In this document: one piece after another, positions 1 through 9,257 of the stretch
Numbering within the stretch: the stretch's first letter is position 1
Layout of the letters: each line of letters begins with the position of its first letter
Assembly: GCA_030620095.1 (NCBI GenBank)
Contig: JAUTXW010000322.1
Location: 1,581,001 to 1,645,000, forward strand
Direction of reading: 5' to 3'
From: Kuschelorhynchus macadamiae
Lineage: Eukaryota; Arthropoda; Insecta; Coleoptera; Curculionidae
Length of the DNA stretch: 64,000 nt
The notes under the pieces: generated by a model
What the model saw: the letters and a program-made list of their open reading frames with translations, nothing else
Told to the model about the DNA's origin: nothing
Databases searched by the model: none
Program-made: the position numbers and the translations under genes

Positions 1-1194
1 CAGCAGCTTTTCTATATTATCTATAAATGTCAAGATAAATTCGATCTTTCTAAAACCTATTGTATCGAAAATAATTTACAACTTCCCATCCTCGAAATTT
101 TTTTCATTTTCTCTGATAAAGATATTAACTTAAAAATATGCCATAACCTCGTAAGAACCCCAGACCCGGATGAAATACCCACAATTTTAGATCAACACCA
201 TACTGGCAAAAAGAATCTTCATCGCGGTATTAATGAAACTGTCAAACGCATTCGACAAAAATACAATTGGACCGGACTAACTAAAGATGTCGAAAAACTC
301 ATTCGAAGCTGTGAAATCTGCCAAAAAGTTAAAATCTGTAGGAAAAATCTTAGTACGCCCCTAGTCATAACAGAAACTCCAAAAACTGCATTCGAAAGAA
401 TCAATATTGACATCTTCGAGTATCCAACTCGTAACTATGCCCTTACGATCCGAGATGAGCTAACCAAGTTCACACAGGCGTACCCAACGTCGGATAAAAA
501 AGCCTCAACGATTGTCAATACACTCCTGCTATTCTTTCAACATTATGGAACTCCCCTACGGATCCACTGTGACCATGGCCGTGAGTTTGATAACACATTA
601 ATGAAAGACCTGTGCACACTCTATGACGTCAAGTTAACCCTTTCAAGTGTTAGCCATCCGCAATCAAATGGATCGCTCGAAAGATTCCACGCCACTTTAA
701 CCGAAATGATTAGGATTCACACAGCAGAACATCCCGAGGAACACCCATTCAATATCCTCCCCTATTCAGTCATCTGTTATAATAACACAAAAAACAAAAC
801 TCATGGATTCACCCCTTATGAGCTGATATTCGGCCATACGTCTAGCCGACCCCCAGAAACCTTATATAATCAAGAACAACTTATCTCCAAATACATCCGA
901 AATCTAAATAATAAAATGGAAACATATTACAAAATCGCACGAGCTAGAACAAACGCCCAAAAGGAAAAATCAAAAATCAGATTCGACAAATCAGTCTCCA
1001 ATAAACAACCCGATTATAAAGTTGGTGACAAAGTATATGTCAAAGAATCGCAAATTAAAGACAAAAGTGAAAATAAATTCAATGGCCCCTTTCAAATTAT
1101 CGAACTTTACCAAACTTCAGCTAAACTTAAAAACCTTTCTACAAACCAAATTTCCAAAATAAATTTTGATAGGCTAAAGACATACTATGACTAG
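1..1194 (+). CDS. pol: Pol C-terminal part: integrase (5' partial)
   Basis: Frame 1 is open from the first base to a TAG at 1192-1194, so this is the end of a longer Pol polyprotein. Integrase joins element cDNA to host DNA in the nucleus. Visible parts, in order, are an HHCC zinc module (LDQHHTG...LHRG, then CEICQ, about 200-330), the catalytic core with Asp in NIDIF (about 400-415), Asp in CDHGREF (about 568-588) and Glu in SNGSLERFH (about 665-690), and a C-terminal GPF module (FNGPFQIIEL, about 1078-1110). All three catalytic acidic residues are present. The segment before 200 resembles the end of the RNase H to integrase linker. An internal ATG at 601 is not the real start. Confidence 0.92.
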   Translation, partial: QQLFYIIYKCQDKFDLSKTYCIENNLQLPILEIFFIFSDKDINLKICHNLVRTPDPDEIPTILDQHHTGKKNLHRGINETVKRIRQKYNWTGLTKDVEKLIRSCEICQKVKICRKNLSTPLVITETPKTAFERINIDIFEYPTRNYALTIRDELTKFTQAYPTSDKKASTIVNTLLLFFQHYGTPLRIHCDHGREFDNTLMKDLCTLYDVKLTLSSVSHPQSNGSLERFHATLTEMIRIHTAEHPEEHPFNILPYSVICYNNTKNKTHGFTPYELIFGHTSSRPPETLYNQEQLISKYIRNLNNKMETYYKIARARTNAQKEKSKIRFDKSVSNKQPDYKVGDKVYVKESQIKDKSENKFNGPFQIIELYQTSAKLKNLSTNQISKINFDRLKTYYD

Positions 1195-1214
1195 TCTATT
1201 TTTTTTTTTTCCAG
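1195..1214 (+). promoter_or_regulatory. Candidate env splice acceptor
   Basis: Right after the pol stop codon lies a pyrimidine tract of about 16 bases ending in CCAG (AG at 1213-1214). Errantivirus env is translated from a spliced subgenomic RNA. Here the env frame is open immediately downstream but has no ATG for about 310 bases, which fits an acceptor at this place. The donor would be near the 5' end of the element, outside the window. Confidence 0.65.
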
Positions 1215-3087
1215 ACTCCTTTGGCTTATTCCAGCCGTCTTCTCCCAATACTTCTTCACACCAATCAACAATACCGTTGGACTATTTTACCATGAGGAAA
1301 ATTTTGTCAAAATTACTAACGATAAGTGGACGTTACTCGTATACAAAGATTTACAACCCCTTAAAGAAACTATACAAAACAACGACAAATTACTTACTAC
1401 ACTCAGTGACGTGTTGAATGACCCATCCCCTAGAACTGTATCTTTTAAAATAGAAATTAAAACACATTTGAGCTTATTAACCCAAATTTCAAACGCAGTT
1501 AATCAAAAATATAGAGAAATCATGGCAGATACAAAAAAGTTATCTTATAGGAACAAACGCGGATTAATAAAAGGCATTGGTAGTATTTTTAAATCTATCA
1601 CAGGCAATATAGATTCAGCCGATGGCGAATATTACAATGCATGTATAAACAAAATCACGCGAGATGAACGCGAACTTGAAAGCTTACTTAAAAATCAAAT
1701 ATCGGTAACTTCATCTGTAATTAAAAACTTCAATTCCACCATTCAAAAGATTCAAATTGATGAAGAAACCTTCAACCAAGACATAGATATTATACAGAGC
1801 GCTATCATGAACATATCTGATGACTTAGCGTTTTACGAAGGGCAAATTAAAACTCTAAATCTTTGCGAAGCTTTAATGGAAAGTTATGTTTTTCTAGAAG
1901 ATTCTTTAAACGATATTATAAATGCCATCACATTCGCTCGTTTGAAAATTCTTCATAGTTCGATAATAACTCCAGGAGATTTGATCACTTCTCTCCAAGG
2001 GATATCGCGTTCTCTATCAAAAAATAATCTTCCTCTCCCTATATATTCATCAAATATTGCCAATTATATTGACTTAATTGAATTAGAATCATACCAGTCC
2101 GATAATAGGATTGTGTTCGTTCTTAAAATTCCTCTAACTGAACCAGAATCATACACTTTGTATCGAATTTTTCCTATTCCTATTATGGACAATCGAACAG
2201 GTCTTTTTCACATAATACCAACAACAAAAAAATACATTGCGCGAGATGACGACACCTTACTATATGTACTACCACAAGACATCTCCAGCTGCAAGCCACT
2301 CGAGACGCACACTAAGATCTGTTCAGACCTTCTGCAATATCCAATCGACAGTGATGCTATCTGCGAAGCACAGCTACTCAGGCAGCAGAACATACTACCG
2401 AAAACCTGTCAAACATCGATATTGCTAGTAACCGATTACCACGTCCAAGAGATCTCCACGAACTACTGGCTTATCTCAGTTTCCGAGCCACTTCCTGTAA
2501 CCGTAAAATGTGGAACCAGGAATATAGAAACCCAGATCCTGAAGACGAACTCCCTTCTTAAGTTACAACCAAACTGTAACGCTTTTATTGGAAGCACAAG
2601 AATTCATTCCAAGTACCTGGTGGAGGAATATAAAAATGTAACCTATAAAAGCCATCCTGTTCAGATTCCTTTCGAATGCTGCAAACAGTTCCCAGAACAG
2701 TCTCAAATCCCAAAGCTCAATCCCTTGAAGCTCAGCAACATCAATGCCGATGACCTGAACGTTGCTCAACACCGCCTAGACCAATACTCAGAAGAGCTAG
2801 ACAAGTTGATGAAAGAACCCTTCATAACCAAACATATCCATTGGTTTACGATACTCACAATATCAATGGTCGTTGGAATGGCAATCCTCTACATCCTCTG
2901 TAAGTGTAGACGTAAGAAGCCACTGAAACTGTCCATAACTGGTAGTCAGGATCCTCCATCACCTCCCAGGCCTAGTCCGAAGCGCTTTGCCCCATACCAG
3001 TTGAGAAGACTAATACCAAAAAGGCGAACTAGCATCCATCCAGAAAATACACAAGAAGAGGAAGAAGCATTTGAACTTCAGTCCTAA
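1215..3087 (+). CDS. env: Env: F-like fusion glycoprotein
   Basis: This is a class I-type envelope protein related to baculovirus F proteins, as in gypsy and ZAM. It would sit in the membrane and mediate fusion. Frame 1 is open from the pol stop to 3085-3087. The N-terminus (LLWLIPAVFS, about 1219-1248) looks like a signal peptide. A furin-type site RNKR (1549-1560) is followed at once by a glycine-rich hydrophobic stretch, GLIKGIGSIFKSITGN, in the position of the fusion peptide. Heptad-like helical sequence follows, then a cysteine-bearing ectodomain. A membrane anchor lies at about 2845-2900 (TILTISMVVGMAILYIL), followed by a basic, proline-rich cytoplasmic tail ending EEEEAFELQS. The first in-frame ATG is only at about 1531, just before the cleavage site, so translation must begin upstream through splicing. 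No break is visible. Confidence 0.88.
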
Positions 3088-3116
3088 AAGTAGCTGCAAA
3101 GCACCAACTTTTCACT

Positions 3117-3128
3117 AAAAGGGGAAGC
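3117..3128 (+). promoter_or_regulatory. Polypurine tract of the errantivirus-like element
   Basis: AAAAGGGGAAGC lies directly before the LTR start at 3129, about 30 bases after the env stop. This is the expected primer site for plus-strand DNA synthesis and it fixes the LTR boundary. Confidence 0.75.
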
Positions 3129-3489
3129 TGTTATATCCGTTTCCCATGACCTTCCACGTGCCTCCAGAATGTCGCCACATATTATCACACAGTTGCGTCA
3201 TTCACAGAAACCAACATCAGCAGTTTCCAAGAATTGCGACAGTACGCTCAAACACCGTCAGCAGTCTCCATGGAAGCCAGCGGATGCTTGCCGGTTTCCC
3301 ACGTACCTCAGCAAGATTTTTAATATAAATAGACTATGTAGATTTTATTAAGCACAGTATAATATTATTCTTTTAAGTTGTAACAATAATTAATGTCCAT
3401 TTGATTTTCAAAGTTGTGAACATATTGTTTTATTTTATTTTAATAAAAAGTGTTTTTTTTTAAAAAGTGAATTTTTCAAATAGTGAGAT

Positions 3490-3493
<4 letters not shown>
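3129..3493 (+). repeat. 3' LTR of the errantivirus-like element
   Basis: The 365-bp LTR begins TGTTAT and ends ATAACA, a perfect 6-bp terminal inverted repeat. It contains a TATA-like stretch (about 3319-3330) and AATAAA-like sequence near 3442. Its partner LTR is outside the window, so identity cannot be measured. Confidence 0.75.

Positions 3494-3565
<72 letters not shown>
3494..3565. repeat. (TA)n microsatellite
   Basis: About 70 bases of perfect TA repeat start exactly where the LTR ends. Errantiviruses prefer TATA-type targets, so the element may have inserted into this tract. Confidence 0.95.
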
Positions 3566-3568
<3 letters not shown>

Positions 3569-6335
3569 CGCTTCGTACAGATTTTTGATGAGAATAACAA
3601 GATGCTTAAGTGTTTGCATTTGTAATAGTATGTTCACTGAACACTGAATAATTCAGAGTTTAGGTCTCACAGAGCAAAGATCCCTAAAGTTGCCGAAGGC
3701 AAAACATCGAATAGTAATTTTAATTTGACGAGGTCTAATCCCAACAACCATTTTTTTATACATACATTTGACCACATTTCGTTTCAACCTCTCTCAGTAT
3801 CCGTCGAGCCTTGTAATGTGTTGTGTTTGTTTATTTAAGCTTTGTGTGACGTGTTTTTCAATTTTAAAGGTACTGTTTTTAATTTTAGTTGCATTTAGTT
3901 ATTAGTTAGGATATATTTTTCTGATATAGGTCTATCGGGCGAAACATGTGTAACCGATCATCTTAAAATAAAAAACATATGACTGACACCGAGACTTAAT
4001 GTTTGTATCCTGTTTAATTCAAATCGTCCCTGTTTCCGAAAAGGTAATTTAGTGTTATTGTATATTTCATTAGTTGTCTTGAGAAATGAATGCAGTCAGT
4101 TATTTCCTCTTGCCTTATGCGTCGCAATATCACAGCCGATTGAATCTATATGTAATTTCTTCCTACGACTTTGTTGTCTTGAGCTTCTGTGCGGATTCTT
4201 TCACTCAGCCTTAAGCCAGGAATGATATAGCTGATTTCCTATGCCCCGTTTTTATACCAAAGCCTGCACATTTACAGGACATTCCTTATCAGTCACTGAA
4301 GCTTACTAATTTTCTACAAATCCCGTTACATAGCAACTTTGGCTAGATTATCGTGATTTCAGACTCATTAATACACTTGGGTAAGAAAATTTATCTTGCT
4401 AAAAATTATAAGGAATTTACTAAATTTGGGGAGTGTGTGTGTAAAGTGTGAGTACGCTGTGTAAAACCGCATCTTATTAATCATAATTAAAACACGTTTC
4501 TTTTAGGTAAATAATTAGTAAAATATTATGGTCATTATTAAATATTGTAATACGTTGCGCAACGCATCGAAAACGAGATTCAATTGCCCTCAAGAGTACT
4601 AGAATGCGCCTCGATAGCAATTCGCTAAATTATCCAGCCAGCGGACGTGGCGGTAGTAAAGTTCACGCAACTCCACCTCTTTAGCCCCTTTTCTTGTCGA
4701 TTTTTGAGTCTAGGTAGACCAATATTACTTTGGCATCTAAACCTCTACATGCGCTGTACGAGTAAAAGTATGGCTTTAATGATGGTTTTATCGACGAATC
4801 TGTCGCTAAGTTACCAGGACGGGTCCACCTAGTATAGATTTTGTTAAAAAATCCTTCTCTTAATATAGATACACATTTTACATCACTTAAAAAAAAACCT
4901 AATCAGGGTTAACCAAAACGAAATAAAAAAAAACTAAAAAAAAGTCATCGCCGGAACTAAATTACAACACACGTTCATTGCAATACAACCAAAAAACCCT
5001 ATCACTGGACGACCAGGCTCACAGGGAAAATTTAGCTAAACTTGTTTATATTCTACCGATTGACGTACTCTAAGCAATAGCTCGTGTGGAAGCAAAATAA
5101 AAATGACCTACCTAGATGCTTCTTGAATCTAGCCTGATCGCCATTAGGGATGCAAATTACCAAGTCAGTCTACCGATCTACCAGTCAGCCAGCGCAACCA
5201 TTGAGGTAAGCCAGCGCAAGTAGATGAAATAGCTAGAACCATCTCCCCTCACCGCATCCTGCCTCCTCCATGGATTGCTGCCATGCTCCCGGGTTCTAGT
5301 AGGTATAAGGAAGGTAATAATAGGTGCTATATTAGTATAGGCACTTTCTCTCATACACATATTTTACATAGATTATCTCTCTCACGCACGTCTGTATTCA
5401 ATCTTATTTTCTCTACACTTTCTCTCTCATATATACCAACTTTTCTTCACATACACTCATACTTCCTTAAGCAAGTTTCCGAGTTGTTTAAAGGGCTGGT
5501 TTTTCCTTCCTTGGACCGTTGCTGGGTTGCCGGTTACGGGATTTAATTTACTCTCTCCCGTTTAGATCAGTTGCTAGGTTATCGTTTACAGAAAAAATTG
5601 AATTGTCTATTTAAGAAAAGGAAAAGACTATAAAATAAGAACTAACTAATAATACCAAAATAAAAAAGTACATCTCAAGATGTATTTACAGGTACGGCAA
5701 ATTTTTTTGGTTATTACGTTTAAACTTTTACTTCTGAAGTCAACCTGAATCTTGATCCTAATCGTTTATATCGCAAATTTTGGACGGTTTTAGTGTATCG
5801 GATTGAATCGGGTTTGCCCATTAAGAACGCAGTCGGTTAGGCAGGCAGCAGACACACATATTAGTAATATATTCATTTCCCAAAGTAATAATTTCTGGTG
5901 TTTTACTCAAAGGGTGCGACAAAAGACCTTTGAACACGGGCCCTTAGTATATTTGTAATGCCACTAGCATACTACGATTAAATAATTAAATAACATAAAT
6001 ATACGTAAACTATAGTGTTACAATGTTTTACCCCATTTTAATCGTTACCTTTTACCAGTTCTTAATATTATATTTGATTTTTTTTTGCAAAATTTTTGAC
6101 AATATATTCTATTCAGTTATTTAGCACTTCTTCTTCTTAGAAGGCAGCAAATAGTTTCGCATTTGGTTGAAAATTGTATTGTTATAAAGCCAAGGTTCAC
6201 AATTTTTTGGTTGTTGAAAATTAGAGGATTTCTCATTTTTAGAATTCTTAGAACACATTGCAATTATTGCACACAGGCGCGTAGCCGGAAATTCAGTTCG
6301 GGGGTCCGGACCAGTCATCATCATTTCAATTCAAT
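3566..6335. other. Unassigned AT-rich sequence
   Basis: I see no supportable gene. Short frames are random in composition. The segment around 3930-4010 (a GGGCGAAACATGTGT motif, then AATAAAAAACATATG and CCGAGACTTA) resembles the 3' ends of some Penelope-like or other retroelements, but only weakly. A slightly GC-richer patch lies at 5150-5300. A segment at 6278-6312 (GCGTAGCCGG... GGGGTCCGG) has the look of a transposon terminus and sits next to the BEL insertion point. Confidence 0.5.
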
Positions 6336-6340
6336 ATAAT
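6336..6340. repeat. Left target-site duplication of the BEL element (ATAAT)
   Basis: The five bases before the left LTR are identical to 13442-13446 after the right LTR. Five bp is a usual length for BEL/Pao elements and confirms both element borders. Confidence 0.85.
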
Positions 6341-7051
6341 TGAATGATGATAGCTCAGAAATAAAATTATTACTTATTATTTTTGGTTAACTTAGTGGAC
6401 TGATTTTCTTTTTATTCTTTTTTTTTATAATTATTTAAAGCGGAGGTTATATTTTACCTAAGATATCTAAAAACAAATTTTAATTGAAAAACCATATATA
6501 GCGGCGACCAGTGAATCAAATTTTAATTATGCAAGACACTTACTTCTTAGGATCTGGTCATCTTCATGAGGGGGCCCCCGATTGGTGTCTTTTTGGTGCT
6601 TCTTATCTTATCTGCAGCAGCGTGGAACACACACACAAAAAAAAAAAGGAAAATATATAATTTGTACGTATATCCTTTAGTGCGGACGACCAAACCTGAA
6701 GTCGTCGTTAAGTTTTGCATGATATCTATGTAGCCTTCGCGCACGTGCACATCCAATCATATTTCTGCAGCCCATAATAATCTTGCGTTCTTCGGACATT
6801 GCCAATGAGATGCACTGGTTTTAAATGCACGAACCGCGAAGTTTAAATTTAGATTTCTTAACTTACGATATAATAATAGTATTAATAAAGTTTATTATTA
6901 TAAATTACCCAAAATATTTATATATAAAAAAAAGTAAATTAAAAACAAAAAACTCTGTAGTTTCAAGAAGTATATAACTCTATAAATGTGCTTAAAAAAT
7001 AATTACAATTATTTATTTAATAAAGAAAACTAAATTAGTGAAAACTAAACA
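6341..7051 (-). repeat. BEL 3' LTR (left copy)
   Basis: This 711-bp LTR begins TGAATGATGATAG and ends ACTAAACA on the plus strand. Read on the minus strand it starts TGTTTAG. Just inside it, 7052-7063 reads on the minus strand as CGGGCGCCGGAA, which fits the polypurine-type motif that often precedes BEL LTRs. Confidence 0.92.
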
Positions 7052-7069
7052 TTCCGGCGCCCGAAAATG

Positions 7070-8116
7070 CTATGCATTTTCCGAGGAGGAAACCGGTAAA
7101 GGACACAACTTGTTTAAAGGTCGCTTTAAAATATTATTGCTAGTTTTGATAGTAGCTACACGCGCAATACCATCACTACCGAGATTAAAAGACAATATAC
7201 GACCTAATTTCCACTGAAGAGGCGGCAATATGTCATCTTTAATTAGTACAAGAGTTCCAACAGGAGGAGAAGCAGTGCGGTCTACCCATTTATTTCTCTG
7301 TTGGAGGGTATGGAGATACTCCCTTTTCCAGCGCTTCCAGAAATCTTGGTGGATTCTCTGAAGTAGTTGCCATCGAGAAAGGCGATTTAATTTAATAGCT
7401 GATAAGTCAGTGTCAGGCGCGGCGGTTAGCGGTTCCATGGTAAGGAAATGGCCTGGGGTTAGCACCGACAAATCATTAGGGTCTGTGCTTAATGGGGTAA
7501 GAGGTCTAGAATTTACGATTGCCTCAATCTGACAAAGAACAGTTGAGAATTCTTCATAAGTTAGCAGTTGAGAACCGGTAACTTTAGTCAAATGTAACTT
7601 TACGGACTTAACACCGCTTTCCCAAAGTCCGCCAAAATTTGGACTGTGAGGGGGGATAAACTTCCACGTAATAGGCTTATCAGGATCAAACTGAAGAAGC
7701 TGTTTATTTGCGCATATAAAATTTGTGGCGTTGTCGGAATATAAGTGACTACAATGACCGCGACGCGAGACAAAACGACGTAGGGCCGCAATAAACGACT
7801 CAGCAGTAAGATCACTGACCAGCTCCAAATGTATAGCCTTTGTAGACATACACACAAATAAACAGACATAAGCTTTTAAGGTTTTTGAGCCTCGAGTTTT
7901 TGACATTGTTATATTAAAAGGGCCAAAATAATCAACCCCTGAGTGAGAAAAACATTTCAATTGAGACACACGCGGTGTTGGTAAATTACCCATGTAAGGA
8001 GTAAGCGGTTGAGGTTTTACTTTATAACATTGGACGCATTTCGACAAAACGCCGCGTATAGTCCGTTTAGCCGAAACAATCCAAAAATTTTGATTTAACA
8101 AAAACATATAAGACAT
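7070..8116 (-). CDS. pol: BEL Pol: integrase and C-terminal domain
   Basis: This is the last reading block of the broken pol. It starts inside the integrase zinc region (NQNFWIVSAKR, then CVQCYKVK) and carries the core residues Asp in GVDYFGPF (about 7940), Asp in YSDNATNF (about 7735) and Glu in GGLWESGVKSVK (about 7615). The BEL-specific C-terminal domain follows (IVNSRPLTPL, WKRWKREYL, WKLGRIL), and the frame ends at 7070, 18 bp from the 3' LTR. The catalytic triad is complete. The block overlaps the preceding one by about 20 bp in a different frame, so as sequenced the polyprotein cannot be read through without a shift. Confidence 0.88.
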   Translation of the reverse strand: MSYMFLLNQNFWIVSAKRTIRGVLSKCVQCYKVKPQPLTPYMGNLPTPRVSQLKCFSHSGVDYFGPFNITMSKTRGSKTLKAYVCLFVCMSTKAIHLELVSDLTAESFIAALRRFVSRRGHCSHLYSDNATNFICANKQLLQFDPDKPITWKFIPPHSPNFGGLWESGVKSVKLHLTKVTGSQLLTYEEFSTVLCQIEAIVNSRPLTPLSTDPNDLSVLTPGHFLTMEPLTAAPDTDLSAIKLNRLSRWQLLQRIHQDFWKRWKREYLHTLQQRNKWVDRTASPPVGTLVLIKDDILPPLQWKLGRILSFNLGSDGIARVATIKTSNNILKRPLNKLCPLPVSSSENA

Positions 8117-8931
8117 TGGACACCCGCATGTAAATATTTTATATGAAAAGTAGAAATAATCAATTCGGTTAATGGATGTTTTTGTGGCAATAAAGCCGGA
8201 TATTTTTTGTCATAAGTTAGAGAAGAAAAATGTAATCGTCCACCAACCCGTAAAACATTTTCATTATCTAGAAATAAGTTGAGTTTCTGAAGGGGTTTCG
8301 ATAACTTCTGTTGGGAGCGAATTAATGCAATTTCGTTAGAAAATACAACATGTTGAGTATGTTTCACCAAATACAACAAAGCATTATGTAATTCGTTATA
8401 ACTAAAACCATTAGAACTTTCAACAGGCTGCTTTTTAATTTTACATTTTATGTTAGAAACAAATCTTAAAATATATGCAATCACACGCTTTATAAATAGT
8501 AAAGAAGAACTTTTTGTTAAAAGTATATCAAAGATATTATCTGAATTAGGGTTAGGTGTAAGAGACACAGCGTTTACTACAACAGGATTTTTCTTCTCTT
8601 CATCATATATCTCCGAGGGAGGCCTATAACTAACTTGCGGCCAGAAATTTTTAGAGAGTTTTAAAAAATTTGGACCTTCGTAAAATAAAGTATGATCTCG
8701 CAACTCGGAAGGAAAAGCTCCTCGAGACGCTACATCTGCAGGATTAGAAAATGTACAAATATAATACCATTGATTAGGTGCGATTTTTTCTTGTATGATG
8801 CTGACACGATTTGAGACAAATGTCTTCCAACGAGAGGGATGAGACGTGATCCACGATAAAGCGACAGTCGAATCTGACCAAGCAAAAATGTTACTAATTT
8901 TTATGCGACTTTGAAAATATTTAAAACGAAT
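8095..8931 (-). CDS. pol: BEL Pol: RNase H end and integrase zinc-domain start
   Basis: This third block of the pol frame is open from about 8931 down to a stop at 8095. Its beginning continues the RNase H-like domain (FAWSDSTVALSWI, then NPADVASRG), a conserved BEL signature. It then runs through a linker rich in Lys and Ser into the start of the integrase (LRVGGRLHFSSLTYD, then HPLTELIISTFHIKYLHAG). There is no ATG at its start because it is part of a polyprotein. It is separated from its neighbours by one-base-type shifts near 8925 and 8105. Confidence 0.82.
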   Translation of the reverse strand: MRFKYFQSRIKISNIFAWSDSTVALSWITSHPSRWKTFVSNRVSIIQEKIAPNQWYYICTFSNPADVASRGAFPSELRDHTLFYEGPNFLKLSKNFWPQVSYRPPSEIYDEEKKNPVVVNAVSLTPNPNSDNIFDILLTKSSSLLFIKRVIAYILRFVSNIKCKIKKQPVESSNGFSYNELHNALLYLVKHTQHVVFSNEIALIRSQQKLSKPLQKLNLFLDNENVLRVGGRLHFSSLTYDKKYPALLPQKHPLTELIISTFHIKYLHAGVQCLICFC

Positions 8932-9257
8932 TCAATTAATTCTGCTAAAAGAAGTGCGGCCCATAGTTCAAGTCTAGGTATAGAAATGGTTTTTAAAGGG
9001 GCAACTCGAGTTTTGGAGCACAAAAAATAAACTTCAATAGTATGGGCGTAAGAAACCCGTAAATAGCACACTGCGGCATACCCAATACTACTTGCATCAC
9101 AAAATCCACATATTTCATAAGTGGCATTAGGAGAAAAAGTGTTTATAAGGCGAGGCAATTTAAAATCCTTTAACAGAGGCAACTCAGCTTTATAACGATT
9201 CCACAAATTATTTATTTCCGAAGGGGAGGACTGTCCCAATCTAAATGCAGTGCCCAA
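8901..9257 (-). CDS. pol: BEL Pol: RNase H N-terminal part
   Basis: This second block of the pol frame carries the BEL RNase H signature. GFCDASSIGYAAVCYLR is followed by CSKTRVAPLKTISIPRLE and then WAALLLAELI. The Asp of FCDAS is the expected catalytic position. The first residues are read only because of the frame change. The true polyprotein enters here from the gag-RT block after LHLDWDSPP, in a short C run near 9240. It ends in the wrong frame at 8901, just after LLLAELIEF. Confidence 0.82.
   Translation of the reverse strand: MGTAFRLGQSSPSEINNLWNRYKAELPLLKDFKLPRLINTFSPNATYEICGFCDASSIGYAAVCYLRVSYAHTIEVYFLCSKTRVAPLKTISIPRLELWAALLLAELIEFVLNIFKVA

Larger units (their letters stand above)
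1..3493 (+). mobile_element. Errantivirus-like Ty3/Gypsy element, 3' part
   Basis: The window opens inside this LTR element. In order it contains the C-terminal part of pol (integrase), an env gene, a polypurine tract, and a 3' LTR that begins TGTTAT and ends ATAACA. Its 5' LTR, gag, protease and reverse transcriptase lie outside the window. The integrase-then-env order, with an F-like envelope, is the plan of insect errantiviruses (Metaviridae, gypsy/ZAM type). I see no stop codon or frameshift in the visible integrase or env, so this copy may be young. Confidence in the superfamily is high. Whether the whole element is intact cannot be seen. Confidence 0.9.

Noticed and set aside
2208..2772. 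Antisense and alternate-frame ORFs inside env
   Set aside because: They are shadows of the conserved env frame and show no domain features.
3566..4010. Penelope-like 3' end
   Set aside because: Only a loose resemblance in the GGGCGAAACATGTG and CCGAGACTTA words. No coding part nearby supports it.
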